Shown in pieces: positions 14,288-23,677 of a stretch of 41,666 bases of DNA. Position 1 is the stretch's first letter. Each line of letters opens with the position of its first letter. Both the position numbers and the translations under genes were made by a program. The notes beneath the pieces are model-generated. The model saw only the letters and a list, made by a program, of their open reading frames with translations. It had not been told where the DNA came from and searched no databases. This DNA is from Alphaproteobacteria bacterium (lineage in GTDB: Bacteria; Pseudomonadota; Alphaproteobacteria; Sphingomonadales; Sphingomonadaceae). Location: NCBI GenBank assembly GCA_018823905.1, contig JAHJHL010000206.1, forward strand, positions 1 to 41,666, read 5' to 3'.

Positions 14288-15940
14288 ATGACAACCACTT
14301 CGACGCGTCGGCCCTGGACCCGGTTCTACAATCCGCGCGCGGCGGCCTTGAGGGAACCCCTTCCGACAGCGCTTTCTGGGCTGCTCGATAGCGCGGCGGC
14401 CAAGTTCGGGGAGCGCATCTGTTGTTCGTTCGGTGAGGAAAGCTTCAGCTACGCGGAGGTCGCAGACTTCGTCGAAGATCTCGCCGCCGGCTTTGCCGGA
14501 CTTGGGATCGGCGCCGGTGACCGGGTCGGCTTTCTCGCCCCTGCGCACCCGTCGTTTACCGTCTTCACGTTCGCACTGTGGCACGTGGGTGCGATCGGGG
14601 TCGGTCTTAATCCGCTATACTCGGTCGCCCGCCTGGCCGATCAGTCCAACGACGCCGGGCTGTCGGCCATCTTCACACTCGACGACGAAGCACTGCTCGC
14701 CAAGGCCACGCGGATTCGCGCCGCTGCCGAGACTGCTGTTCCGCTGATCGTGACGAGCGCGCGCAGCGGCGATCCCCATGCTCCCGCAGATGTCGGGAAC
14801 ACCGACGGGGCGATCGCCACCGCCCGCCTCATGACCGGAGCCGGCCGAGTCCCCCGTGCCCGCTTCGCTCCGCTGACACAGCCTGCGGTGCTGCAATATA
14901 CCGGGGGCACGACGGGCGCGCCGAAGGCGGCGGTGCTGACCCATGCCAACCTGTCGGTCAACGTTGTACAGATGCATAGCTGGTTTCCCGAGTTGCGGCC
15001 CGGCGAGGAATCGGTGCTGGCGGCGGCGCCCGTCACCCATGTCTCGGGAGTCGGTCCGATTCAGAATTTCATGGTCAATCTGGCGGGTGAGATGGCGTGG
15101 ATCCCACGATTCGATCCGCAGGCGGCGCTCGATATCATCAAGGCCCGGCAAATCACGTTAATGCTTGCGCCGCCAACGATGTTCACCGCGCTTCTTCATG
15201 CCGCGGAAGCGCGCGGTGGATTCGACTGGTCGTCGCTGCGCAATGCGCAGTGCGGTGCAGCGCCGGTGTCTGCTGAACTCAAGAAGCGCTTCCGGGACGC
15301 GACCGGCCTCACGATCACAACTCTCTACGGAATGACCGAGACGTCCCCTGCGGCAGTATATACATCACCGGCCGACCAACATGAAGGGACGACCGGAATC
15401 CCGCTTCCCTTCACCGAAGTGGAAGTTCGCTCCACACGCGACCCGTCGATGCAGGTCGCCCCCGGCGAACCGGGCGAGATCTGCATTCGTGGGCCGCAGG
15501 TCATGCCACATTACTGGCAACGACCCGAGGCCACGGCCCAAGCCTTCGTCGATGGCTTCTTTCGCAGCGGCGACATAGGCACGATGGATGCGGACGGCGC
15601 CATCACGGTCTTCGACCGGCTGAAAGATATGATCATCGCGAGCGGCTACAACGTCTATCCCGCCGACGTGGAGAGCGCGGTCCTGAAGCATCCGGCGGTC
15701 CGCGAGGTGGCGGTGATCGGCGTGCCTTGTCCCTATCGGGGAGAGACGGTGAAGGCGATCGTCAGTCTGCGAGACGGCGATGCGCAGTTGACGCTCGACG
15801 ACCTGCGGGTCTTCCTGGGCGACCTTTTGTCACCGATCGAAGTCCCCAAGCTGCTGGAGATCGTCGACGAGATTCCGCGAAACGAGAACCTGAAAATCTC
15901 CCGCCTCGCTCTGCGCGAGCGCGAAGCAGAACGAAGCTAG
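14288..15940 (+). CDS. Acyl-CoA synthetase (AMP-forming)
   Basis: A 550-residue ANL-superfamily ligase that activates a carboxylic acid through an acyl-adenylate to the CoA thioester. The P-loop-like motif YTGGTTGAPK is at residues 204-213. The adenylate-binding YGMTETSP, the hinge region with SGDIGTMDADG and DRLKDMIIASGYNVYP, and the catalytic lysine motif PRNENLKISR near the end are all visible; the last differs from the more usual TxxGKxxR form. The start at ATG 14288 is chosen over 14219 because the latter would include the operator. It is divergent from the quinone reductase-like gene; its stop codon shares the palindrome CTAG with the stop of the converging ferredoxin gene. It may activate the acid released by the ring-cleavage hydrolase (inference). 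Confidence 0.9.
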   Translation: MTTTSTRRPWTRFYNPRAAALREPLPTALSGLLDSAAAKFGERICCSFGEESFSYAEVADFVEDLAAGFAGLGIGAGDRVGFLAPAHPSFTVFTFALWHVGAIGVGLNPLYSVARLADQSNDAGLSAIFTLDDEALLAKATRIRAAAETAVPLIVTSARSGDPHAPADVGNTDGAIATARLMTGAGRVPRARFAPLTQPAVLQYTGGTTGAPKAAVLTHANLSVNVVQMHSWFPELRPGEESVLAAAPVTHVSGVGPIQNFMVNLAGEMAWIPRFDPQAALDIIKARQITLMLAPPTMFTALLHAAEARGGFDWSSLRNAQCGAAPVSAELKKRFRDATGLTITTLYGMTETSPAAVYTSPADQHEGTTGIPLPFTEVEVRSTRDPSMQVAPGEPGEICIRGPQVMPHYWQRPEATAQAFVDGFFRSGDIGTMDADGAITVFDRLKDMIIASGYNVYPADVESAVLKHPAVREVAVIGVPCPYRGETVKAIVSLRDGDAQLTLDDLRVFLGDLLSPIEVPKLLEIVDEIPRNENLKISRLALREREAERS

Positions 15941-16257
15941 GCAGGCACGATCACGTGCAGCACCCCCTCGACGCGGCGGGTGGGATAGGTCGCGACGGGC
16001 TCGGTCACCGGAAAGGCGAGCGGGGCTCCGCCGCGGATGTCGAACCGGCCCGAGTGAACCGGGCATTCAACCTCGAACCCTTCCAGCCAGCCCTCCGCCA
16101 GCGATGCCTGACCATGGCTGCACGTGTCGGCGATGGCGTGAAAATCGCCATCGACGCGAAACAGCGCGATCGGCCCGCAGGCAGGCGAGCATAGGCGGCG
16201 TACGTCGCCGTCGGCCATGCTCTCGGCTTCCGGAACGGGAATAAGCAGTTCATCCAT
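15937..16257 (-). CDS. Rieske-type [2Fe-2S] ferredoxin (cluster 2)
   Basis: A 106-residue Rieske ferredoxin with ligands Cys46, His48, Cys65 and His68 (TCSHGQASLAEGWLEGF then CPVHSG), the normal length for a dioxygenase ferredoxin. It is the last gene of cluster 2, 14 bases after the aldolase, and would feed the Rieske oxygenase encoded at 19822-21731. No reductase gene accompanies it; the only one in the window is in cluster 1. It overlaps the converging CoA ligase by four bases through a shared CTAG. Confidence 0.92.
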   Translation of the reverse strand: MDELLIPVPEAESMADGDVRRLCSPACGPIALFRVDGDFHAIADTCSHGQASLAEGWLEGFEVECPVHSGRFDIRGGAPLAFPVTEPVATYPTRRVEGVLHVIVPA

Positions 16258-16271
16258 GACAGGTCTTTCTA

Positions 16272-17301
16272 TCAGGCCGCGCGGGCCTTGAGCATGTCGA
16301 GCGCGACATCGACGATCATGTCTTCCTGGCCGCCCACCATCTTGCGACGGCCCAATTCCACCAGGATATCGCGCGTATCGAGGCCGAATTCCTCAGCTGC
16401 CTTTTCGGCGTGCCGCAGGAAACTGGAATAGACCCCGGCATAGCCGAGCGTCAGCGTTTCGCGATCGACCCGCACGGGGGCGATCCTGAAGCGGGCGGAC
16501 CAGGTCCTCCGCCGCATCCATCAGCTTCATCACATCGCAGCCATGCTGCCAGCCCTTGCGGTCGATCGCGGCGATGAACACTTCGAGCGGAGCATTGCCC
16601 GCCCCTGCGCCCATCCCTGCGAGACTGGCATCGATCCGCACTGCGCCTCCCTGCGTCGCGACGATCGAATTGGCGACGCCTAGCGCCAGGTTGTGGTGAG
16701 CGTGCATTCCGCGCTGGGTCTGAGGCTTGAGCACCCGGTCATAGGCGCGCAGCCTGTCCGCCACCCCGTCCATGTCGAGCGCACCGCCCGAATCGGTCAC
16801 ATAGACGCAGTGCGCACCGTAGCTCTCCATCAGCTGTGCCTGCTGCGCCAGCGCGTCGGCGCCGATCATGTGGCTCATCATCAGGAAACCCGATACGTCC
16901 ATCCCCAGATCGCGCGCCATCCTGATGTGCTGGCGCGAAACATCGGCCTCGGTGCAGTGCGTCGCCACCCGCACCGAGCGGACGCCCAGGTCATAGGCGC
17001 GGCGCAGTTCCTCCACGGTCGCGATGCCCGGAAGGATCAGGGTGGTCAGGACCGCATTTTCGATGACATCGGCCACCGCCTCGATCCACTCCCAGTCGGC
17101 CTGCGCGCCAAATCCGTAATTCAGCGACGCGCCCGACAGACCGTCGCCGTGCGCAATCTCGATCGCATCGACGCCCGCATCGTCAAGCGCACGACCGATC
17201 GCGCGGACATGATCGATCGTGTACATGTGGCTGACGGCGTGCATTCCATCGCGCAGAGTGACGTCCTGGATGTAGAGCCGCTGGGCAGGGTCGCTCGTCA
17301 C
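16272..17301 (-). pseudogene. 4-hydroxy-2-oxovalerate aldolase, apparent frameshift
   Basis: The class II pyruvate aldolase of the meta-cleavage lower pathway, which splits 4-hydroxy-2-oxovalerate to pyruvate and acetaldehyde. [27 protein letters not shown] and the metal-binding [13 protein letters not shown] are intact. The main frame starts at GTG 17301, overlapping the stop of the acetaldehyde dehydrogenase gene (GTGA). Near residue 270 the frame shifts at a run of five G on the plus strand (16476-16480). The family C-terminus ([22 protein letters not shown] ... [11 protein letters not shown]) then continues in another frame to 16272. Removing one base restores a full-length protein. This may be a sequencing error or a real mutation. 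Without its C-terminal domain the enzyme would probably lose its partnership with the dehydrogenase. Confidence 0.85.
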
Positions 17302-18236
17302 GCCGCCAACGCCAGCAACTTGCGCACGGCGATCGCGTTGCCGGTCGCCTGGGCCGAGGCGGTCATGATGTCGAGATTGCCCGAATAGCTGGGCAGGTAA
17401 TCGCCTGCGCCTTCGACCTCCAGATAAATCGACGTTTTCAAACCTACAAAATCCTCCTGCCCCGGAATCGCGAGCGGACGGTTGGAGCCGTACCGCTCGA
17501 ACTGCACCTCCTGCTTCAGGCGATAGCCGGGAACGTAGCGCTGCACCGCCTCCACCATGCTCGCAACCGAGGTGCGCACGGCATCCTCGTCGGCTATCGC
17601 GGAGAGCGTAAAGACGGTATCGCGCATGATCATCGGCGGTTCCGCAGGATTGAGGATGATAATCGCTTTGCCTCGCTCTGCTCCGCCGACCACCTCGACC
17701 CCGCGTGCGGTCGTGCGGGTGAATTCGTCGATGTTTGCGCGTGTGCTGGGCCCTGCCGAGCGCGACGATACCGACGCGACGATCTCTGCATAGCGGACCG
17801 GAGCGACGCGATTGACCGCTGCAACCATCGGGATCGTCGTCTGGCCTCCGCACGTCACCATGTTGACATTGGGCGCATCCTGATACTCGTCAATATTGAC
17901 CGGGGGCACGGTGAAGGGCCCGATCGCGGCCGGGGTCAAATCGATGACCTGCTTGCTGTCGCGGCGCAGCACCTCGTCATGATGACGATGCGCGGTGGCG
18001 GAGGTGGCGTCGAAGACGATCCCGACCTCGGGATAGACGTCCATCGCCCGCAAGCCGTCGATCCCGTCGTGCGTGGTTTCGACGCCGCGCTCGCGCGCCA
18101 TCGCCAACCCTTCGGACCGGACGTCGATGCCGACCAACGCCACCAGCTCCAAGGGGCCGGGGCGTTTGAGCAGCTTGATCATCAGATCGATGCCAATGTT
18201 GCCCGAGCCAATAATCGCGGCCTTAATCCTGCTCAT
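17298..18236 (-). CDS. Acetaldehyde dehydrogenase (acylating)
   Basis: Converts acetaldehyde with NAD and CoA to acetyl-CoA, working in a channelling complex with the aldolase encoded next. The protein is 312 residues, the usual size. The NAD fold GSGNIG is at residues 10-15, and the catalytic Cys129 lies in [30 protein letters not shown] and the C-terminal [19 protein letters not shown] are typical. The start ATG overlaps the stop of the upstream CoA ligase (ATGA at 18233-18236), and the stop overlaps the GTG of the aldolase. A longer open frame upstream is a shadow of the ligase gene. Confidence 0.94.
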   Translation of the reverse strand: MSRIKAAIIGSGNIGIDLMIKLLKRPGPLELVALVGIDVRSEGLAMARERGVETTHDGIDGLRAMDVYPEVGIVFDATSATAHRHHDEVLRRDSKQVIDLTPAAIGPFTVPPVNIDEYQDAPNVNMVTCGGQTTIPMVAAVNRVAPVRYAEIVASVSSRSAGPSTRANIDEFTRTTARGVEVVGGAERGKAIIILNPAEPPMIMRDTVFTLSAIADEDAVRTSVASMVEAVQRYVPGYRLKQEVQFERYGSNRPLAIPGQEDFVGLKTSIYLEVEGAGDYLPSYSGNLDIMTASAQATGNAIAVRKLLALAA

Positions 18237-19825
18237 TCGGTTGCTCCATCTCGCTGCGCTTCGGCGGCAAGCGCAGCGAGCGTCTTGCGGCAGATCTTGT
18301 TCGCAGGGGTCTTGGGGATCGTACCGATCAACGACACCGAGCGCGGTCGCTTGTAGGTGACGAGGCGGGCGGCGCAGTAGTCGACCAGTTCGGCGGCTTC
18401 GACCGTCGTCCCCTCTCGCAGCCGGGCGAAGGCCGCGGGAACCTCGCCTTTGCACGCATCCGGCGTTCCCACGACCGCCGCCTCGGCAACGGCGGGATGC
18501 TGCGCCAGAACTTCCTCGATCTCGCGCGGGCAAACGTTGAACCCCCCGACGATCAGCATGTCCTTGGTTCGGTCGACCAGCCTCAGATAGCCATCGGCGT
18601 CGAAGAGCCCGACATCGCCCGTGTATAGCCAGCCGTCCGCCCGGCCAGCGCCCAGCCCGCGATAGGCAGTGACGACGCGCGATCCGCGAATACGGATTTC
18701 GCCCCGCTCGCCGTTGGGCACCACGCATTCCGGGTCGTCCAGCGCTACGATCGACACCTCCAGCCCGGGCAGCGGCCTGCCGACGGTGCCCAGCCTGTGG
18801 CTTCCGTCCGTCGGATTGGCGCAGATCGGTCCGGCTTCGGTCATCCCGAACGCTTCCACGATCGGAACCCCGACCTTGGCACTCCACGCTGTCAGCGTTT
18901 CCATCAGGAACGGCGATCCGCCGCCAGGACAGATGCGCAGCGAGGACAGGTCGGTCCGGTCGATGCCCGCCGCGGCCAGCAGGCCGACATAGATGGCGGC
19001 AGGACCACCACTGAACACCGTTGCCCGGTGACGCTCGATCGCGGCGAGTACCAGATCGGGCTGGTAGCGGGGGAGGATCACCACCGGGCTGCGACCGTAT
19101 ACGGGATCGAGGCACCCCATCAGCAAGCCCCAGACGTGGAACACCGGCGCAACGTTCAGCCACACTTCGCGGTCGATCCGTGTCGGCCAGGCCTGGTGCA
19201 TGCCGTGCACCGTCTCCATCAGCGTGCAGTGTGGCCGGTCGATACCTTTGGGCACGCCAGTGGTGCCGCCGGTAAACAACAGCGTCGCTAAATCGTCGCC
19301 GGCGATCGACGCGACAGGGCGTTCCGCGGCTTCCGCCACCAGAGCATCGATCGCCAGTTCGCCCGCCCCCACCACGAGCACGTGCGCGATGCCGTGCGCG
19401 GCTGCCAGAGCCAGTGCCGCCTCCGCGCCATCGGCCGCGGAAATGATCATTCTGGGGCGCGCGATCTCCAGGAGCGGCGCCAATTCCTGCGCGGCATATC
19501 CGGGATTGAGCAGTGCGACCTGCGCACGTGCCGCCAGCACGGCATAGATCGCGACGTTGGCCTCGATCGAATTGGGCACCAGCATCGCCACCCGCTCGCC
19601 CGCGACGCCGATCGCGTTGAGCCGATTCGCCAAGGCAGCGACGGCGGCACCATAACCGCGGTAGCTGATCGTGCGGTCTCCATCGATCAAGGCGATGCGC
19701 TCGCCCGCTGTATCGACGGCATCCCAGAACATGTCGATGACAGTCAGGAACGGCGCACGGGAGTACGCCGTGCCATCATCGTCCGCCACCGACGGCGCCA
19801 CATCGGGCTTCTTCATGCTGCTCAC
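18233..19825 (-). CDS. Acyl-CoA synthetase (AMP-forming) within cluster 2
   Basis: A 530-residue ANL-superfamily ligase. The phosphate-binding [10 protein letters not shown] is at about residues 184-193. [41 protein letters not shown] and the catalytic-lysine motif [10 protein letters not shown] are all present, so it should be active. It starts at GTG 19825, overlapping the TGA of the beta subunit gene (GTGA), with ATG 19816 as the alternative. Its place between the ring-hydroxylating oxygenase and the acetaldehyde dehydrogenase suggests that it activates the acid released by the meta-cleavage hydrolase. Activation of the starting substrate before ring attack is the other possibility. Confidence 0.92.
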   Translation of the reverse strand: MSSMKKPDVAPSVADDDGTAYSRAPFLTVIDMFWDAVDTAGERIALIDGDRTISYRGYGAAVAALANRLNAIGVAGERVAMLVPNSIEANVAIYAVLAARAQVALLNPGYAAQELAPLLEIARPRMIISAADGAEAALALAAAHGIAHVLVVGAGELAIDALVAEAAERPVASIAGDDLATLLFTGGTTGVPKGIDRPHCTLMETVHGMHQAWPTRIDREVWLNVAPVFHVWGLLMGCLDPVYGRSPVVILPRYQPDLVLAAIERHRATVFSGGPAAIYVGLLAAAGIDRTDLSSLRICPGGGSPFLMETLTAWSAKVGVPIVEAFGMTEAGPICANPTDGSHRLGTVGRPLPGLEVSIVALDDPECVVPNGERGEIRIRGSRVVTAYRGLGAGRADGWLYTGDVGLFDADGYLRLVDRTKDMLIVGGFNVCPREIEEVLAQHPAVAEAAVVGTPDACKGEVPAAFARLREGTTVEAAELVDYCAARLVTYKRPRSVSLIGTIPKTPANKICRKTLAALAAEAQRDGATE

Positions 19826-20370
19826 AGGAACGCGTTCATGTTTTTTGCCTGCAAGACTGTCTGCTGCAAGCGTATCAGTCGGCGCGCGAGCTTCAACGCA
19901 CCCGTTTCATCGCGGCGCACGAGATCCTGACGACGCGCGGTCAGGGTCTGTTCTTCGGCCTCGTTGCGGTGACGTAAGTTGAGAACAAGCGAATGGACCA
20001 CCCATTCGTCCGGTATCTCGGTTGCCTCTACCTCGATGTTGCTAACCATGTGGAAATGCCGTGTCGGGGGGTCTTCGGCCCACGCCGTCGTCTGCTTGGC
20101 GCGTTCGACGCGCTTGGTCAGGTAATCCAGATCATCGTCGAAATACGCCATTCGCGTACGGCTGATGAGGTCCGCCTTGTCGGCCCGGTAGCGAGCCTGG
20201 ATCCCCGGCATCCAATAATGTACGTCAGGCGCCATCGTCGCCAGCCACTCGTCATACCGCTCTTCGTCGAGCAGCCGCGCCTCGCGATAGAGGAACTGCT
20301 CGATCTCGAACACAAGATCACGGTCGACCCCGGCCGCGAGCGCAGCCCCGCTTTTGCCAGCGTCACTCAT
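19822..20370 (-). CDS. Rieske aromatic-ring-hydroxylating dioxygenase, beta subunit (cluster 2)
   Basis: A 182-residue beta subunit, the same length as the one in cluster 1 and sharing FLYREARLLDE, a MAYFDDDL segment, EDPPTRHFHMVSNIEVE and a C-terminal [13 protein letters not shown]. Its ATG overlaps the TGA of the alpha gene, and its own stop overlaps the next GTG, so translation is coupled along the operon. It forms the structural ring of an alpha3beta3 oxygenase (family knowledge). Confidence 0.93.
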   Translation of the reverse strand: MSDAGKSGAALAAGVDRDLVFEIEQFLYREARLLDEERYDEWLATMAPDVHYWMPGIQARYRADKADLISRTRMAYFDDDLDYLTKRVERAKQTTAWAEDPPTRHFHMVSNIEVEATEIPDEWVVHSLVLNLRHRNEAEEQTLTARRQDLVRRDETGALKLARRLIRLQQTVLQAKNMNAFL

Positions 20371-21731
20371 CGTACCGGCACATCCGCCCAGTTGGGCGCC
20401 GTCATGAGGTCGGTCCAGCGCTGATAGAAGGCACGGTGATTGGCTTCGTTCACCTGGTTGCGATGGACATTGCCCTTCAGTTCGGGATGCTCGACCTCCG
20501 ACCCGAGACCCAGTCCCGTATGAAGCTTACGCCGCCGGGTCACCACGCCCGCATTCGATGCAGTGCAATGTTCGAAGTTTTCGCCGTCGTCCATTTCGAA
20601 GATGCCCGCCGGAGAGAAGGTCAGCATCACGCCGCGCCGGTATTTCTCCTTGAGGCTGTCGGGTGCGTTGCGGTTGAGGAACACCCATGTGTGCAGCTCG
20701 GTTTCCGCCGGTCCCTTGGGATTCCAAGTGCGGAACGTGTTGTGCCCGGCGAGAAACGAAAGATTGGGGAAGACCGTCGCCGAGCTGAGCGAACCGACCA
20801 TGCGACTACGCATCTTGCCCAGGCGCTCGGCGAACCGGACTTCGTTCTCGCGCAGATACTCGACGATCTCCGGCTCGCACAGGGTCGCAGCGTTACTGAT
20901 GAAATCCAGCCCGAAGTCCCAGCCATGACCGTTGGCGTTGACCTGGAACGAACGGTCGGCCTTCATCGTCGGAATGTTACCGAACAGCGCCTGCAATGCG
21001 GAACTGTGTGTCCAGGTGGCGTGGTAGGCATCACCCACGAAATCCTCCGCCGGAAACTTCCAGTTGCACTTCAGGCGCGACTTGATGTTGCCGTCGACGA
21101 ACTCGATTCCACCCTCATCGTTGTCGAGCAGAACGTCGAGATACCAGCGGAACTCACCGAGATAGTCCGCCAGCGACGGCGCTTCGGGGTCGAAGCAGGC
21201 AAAGTGCATGCCGCCATGGCTTTCGACCCGCGCCTTGTGAAGGCCGAGCTTGCTGCGGTCGAAGGTCGGGTTGTCTTTGTACAGTTCCTCCGCGGTCACC
21301 CCGGAGAGCGATCCGTCGAGCGCATAGGACCAGCCGTGGAAGTTGCAGGTGAAGCGTCTCGCGCTGCCCGCTTCAGCGAAGCAGACGCGGTTGCCGCGAT
21401 GGCTGCACGAATTGATAAAGGCGTGAACCTGCCGATCGCGGGCCCGCGCGACGATGACCGCGTCTTCGCCGACATAGGTGGTCAGAAAATCGCCGACCTC
21501 GGGAATCTGGCTGTCATGCGCGACGAAAATCCAGCAGCGCGCGAAGATGCGCTCCATCTCCAGTGCGTAAACCTGCGGATCCCAGAAAATCCGTCGATCG
21601 ATCCAGCCTTGCTCGCTATCGACCATTGCACGGATTGCGGCTTCGTCCAGCGGCCCCTGGCCGGAGGCGGGCGCCTCGTCGCGGGGCAGATCGGCCGGTG
21701 CGGCTGGCCCCTTGGCAAAAGGCGCGCTCAT
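20367..21731 (-). CDS. Rieske aromatic-ring-hydroxylating dioxygenase, alpha subunit (cluster 2)
   Basis: A 454-residue catalytic subunit. Rieske ligands are Cys109, His111, Cys129 and His132. The mononuclear iron site is in EDFVGDAYHATWTH, with Asp234, His237 and His242. The family-usual Asn before FVGDAYH is Asp here (AED, versus AEN in cluster 1). It has about 15 more N-terminal residues than the cluster 1 alpha, rich in Ala and Pro. The start at ATG 21731 is supported because this ATG overlaps the TGA of the upstream LigB-like gene once that gene's frameshift is corrected. It is closely related to the cluster 1 alpha but differs in the active-site neighbourhood (HATWTHSSA versus HAGWTHASA), so substrate range may differ. 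Confidence 0.94.
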   Translation of the reverse strand: MSAPFAKGPAAPADLPRDEAPASGQGPLDEAAIRAMVDSEQGWIDRRIFWDPQVYALEMERIFARCWIFVAHDSQIPEVGDFLTTYVGEDAVIVARARDRQVHAFINSCSHRGNRVCFAEAGSARRFTCNFHGWSYALDGSLSGVTAEELYKDNPTFDRSKLGLHKARVESHGGMHFACFDPEAPSLADYLGEFRWYLDVLLDNDEGGIEFVDGNIKSRLKCNWKFPAEDFVGDAYHATWTHSSALQALFGNIPTMKADRSFQVNANGHGWDFGLDFISNAATLCEPEIVEYLRENEVRFAERLGKMRSRMVGSLSSATVFPNLSFLAGHNTFRTWNPKGPAETELHTWVFLNRNAPDSLKEKYRRGVMLTFSPAGIFEMDDGENFEHCTASNAGVVTRRRKLHTGLGLGSEVEHPELKGNVHRNQVNEANHRAFYQRWTDLMTAPNWADVPVR

Positions 21732-22551
21732 GCTGCCGGCCTCATCTGAGCAAAACCGAGGCCGGTCACAGCCCCTTGCCATGCATCATAGGCTATTACT
21801 TCGCCCGACCCTCCGGGCATTGCCCCATTACGCCCAGGAAATGTCGTATCTCCATCGCGCCGTTGCCCCCTTCACGCAGAATTTCTTCGTCCGTCAGCCC
21901 GAGCAGCGCGTCGGCATCTCCAGCGACGATCGCATCGAGCACCATACGGTCGAAGACCGGGTTGGTGCGGCCCATCTCGCCGGTGCCGACCCAGTGGCTG
22001 ATGCCGCCGCTGCCCAGGATGACGACGCGCTCGTCTCTGTCCATCGCCTCAACCGCCGACTTCACCATCGCACCAAATTCATACGCCCGGCGCAGCCGCA
22101 GATACGGCGCGACCCCGCTCGCCATATAGACCGCGACCGCCGTTACCGATCCGTCCTCCGGCAGGCAGAGATGGGCCGGCGCGCCGATTGCGTGGTCGAC
22201 GCCCAGCGACCGGGCCACCGCCAGATCGAAACCGGTCTCCTGGGCATGGGCGAAGATACGCTCGGCGAGCACCGGGTTATGGGGAATTGGCCGGTTGGGC
22301 AGCCCTGGCAGCTGGTCGACCGGCCCATTCAGTTCGCCAAGGCAGATCAGGATTTGCGGCAGGCACTTCGGCGTAAACAGAATATAGTGATCCGCCCCGA
22401 TGATGACCGCCGAGGTCGCGTCGAGCTCGACGATACGGCGACAGATTTCCGCATAGGCATCCATCAGATGGCCGTTGTCCAGCTTTCTCGGATTGATGAA
22501 GACTGTTGGATCGTGCGGCATCATGAAGCCACCGACTATCGCGCCCATCAT
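21728..22551 (-). pseudogene. LigB-like extradiol dioxygenase catalytic subunit (cluster 2), apparent frameshift
   Basis: Homologue of the cluster 1 enzyme at 4448. His13 (MPHDP), His55 (GADHYILF) and Glu in GGNGAMEIR are all present before the break. The frame shifts at four C on the plus strand (21823-21826): as read, the protein ends GQCPEGRAK at 21796. Adding one base restores GSGEVIAYDAWQGAVTGLGFAQ, the family C-terminus, and a stop that overlaps the alpha subunit ATG (ATGA). The corrected protein is 274 residues, against 273 in cluster 1. All iron ligands lie upstream of the shift, but the lost segment is conserved. Sequencing error is likely; real inactivation is possible. Confidence 0.88.
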
Positions 22552-22832
22552 TATTCTCGCGTTCCGAGCGTCGATGCGAGGGTCGGCATCTTTTTCAGAT
22601 ATTCACCCATCGATGCGGGGCCGTGCAGCCCCATGTGGAACCCCATCAGCAACATCGGATTCAGGCCGCGCCGAAACAGCTCGGCGACATCTTCGCGGCG
22701 AACCAGAGCCCGCTCTTCGTCGTCCAGCGCATAGCGGGCGAGGAAGGCGTCCGGCTCGGCGACATAGGCCTTGCGCATGTTCCCGGAATTGCCGAGGTCG
22801 AAGATGCATTGCTCCACTGCGCTTAGGCTCAT
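22551..22832 (-). CDS. LigA-like small subunit of extradiol dioxygenase (cluster 2)
   Basis: A 93-residue LigA-family protein: KAYVAEPDAFLARYALDDEER, the run RREDVAELFRRGLNPMLLMG, and MGEYLKKM. The start ATG 22832 overlaps the stop of the hydrolase (ATGA); a longer frame to 22916 overlaps the hydrolase more and is unlikely. The stop TAA shares one base with the LigB-like ATG (TAATG). It would form the lid of the heterodimeric extradiol dioxygenase. Confidence 0.88.
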   Translation of the reverse strand: MSLSAVEQCIFDLGNSGNMRKAYVAEPDAFLARYALDDEERALVRREDVAELFRRGLNPMLLMGFHMGLHGPASMGEYLKKMPTLASTLGTRE

Positions 22833-23665
22833 CGCGAGACCTCCGTCGCGTCGAGCAACATCTCGAGCTGCGCCACGAACTCGTCCTCGCGTTCGAGCTG
22901 AACCCAATGGCCGCACTGCCCGAACACATGCAGTTGCGAATTAGCGAGATGGCGATGAGCGCGCACCGCGACCTCGAGCGGGATGATGCGGTCTTCCCGG
23001 CCGTGCATGATCAGCGTTGGTACCGTGATCGCGTCTAGTTGTTCCAGCGGAACGCCGCGCACCGTCGCCACCTTGCCCTCGACTGGCTTGGGCTGGAGCT
23101 GCCGGATCGTCTCCAGGCCCGCACTGCGTTGGGCGACGGCAAAACGTGCAGCAACCATCTCGTCGGTAACGATTGCCGGATCATAGGGAAACCGGCGCAT
23201 CATCGCGCCCATATTTTCGAGACTGGGCTCGAAGGCGTAGCTGTCGGCCAGTCCGCCCGTCTGTTCGAACTCGCCAGCGGGGGCGCCCATCAGCGCCATC
23301 GCCTGAACTCGGTCCGCATGGTGTGCCATCATCGCCAGAGAAAGCGCGCCACCAAAACTGTTGCCGACCAGTGTCGCATCCTCGATGCCGAGCGCATCAA
23401 GGATCCCGACGAGATGTGCGAGCCACAGCTTGATGCCCGGCTTGTGGTCCTCGGGCTTGGGGCTGAAGCCGAATCCGACGATATCGGGGGCGATGACGCG
23501 ATACCGCTCCGCCAGACGAGGGATGATTCCCTGCCAGTTTTGCCACGCCGTCACGCCTGGCCCGGAGCCGTGCAACAGGACGACGGCACGACCGGCACCG
23601 GCTTCATGATAATTGGTCGCTATCCCGCCTGCCGTGATCGTGCGACCGATATCGGGAAGTTCCAT
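22829..23665 (-). CDS. Meta-cleavage product hydrolase, alpha/beta fold (cluster 2)
   Basis: A 278-residue C-C hydrolase homologous to 5548-6393. It has HGSGPG at residues 32-37, the nucleophile Ser103 in GNSFGG, Asp225 (HGREDRIIP) and His253 (QCGHWVQ). I choose ATG 23665 because GGAG lies nine bases upstream; ATG 23680 would place the start codon inside the operator-like repeat. It is the first gene of cluster 2, followed by overlapping LigA- and LigB-like genes. Family knowledge predicts hydrolysis of a 2-hydroxy-6-oxo-hexadienoate derivative to an acid plus 2-hydroxypenta-2,4-dienoate, which the hydratase, aldolase and dehydrogenase nearby would process. Confidence 0.92.
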   Translation of the reverse strand: MELPDIGRTITAGGIATNYHEAGAGRAVVLLHGSGPGVTAWQNWQGIIPRLAERYRVIAPDIVGFGFSPKPEDHKPGIKLWLAHLVGILDALGIEDATLVGNSFGGALSLAMMAHHADRVQAMALMGAPAGEFEQTGGLADSYAFEPSLENMGAMMRRFPYDPAIVTDEMVAARFAVAQRSAGLETIRQLQPKPVEGKVATVRGVPLEQLDAITVPTLIMHGREDRIIPLEVAVRAHRHLANSQLHVFGQCGHWVQLEREDEFVAQLEMLLDATEVSR

Positions 23666-23677
23666 AACCGATGTCTC

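Noticed and set aside
17298..19163. 621-residue frame covering the acetaldehyde dehydrogenase and part of the ligase
   Set aside because: Only the last 312 residues are protein-like; the rest is an out-of-frame reading of the CoA ligase, and the ATGA overlap at 18233-18236 gives the true start.
20436..21749. 437-residue plus-strand open frame across the cluster 2 alpha subunit
   Set aside because: It is antisense to a well-supported Rieske gene; its translation has no motifs and arises from codon bias in G+C-rich DNA.
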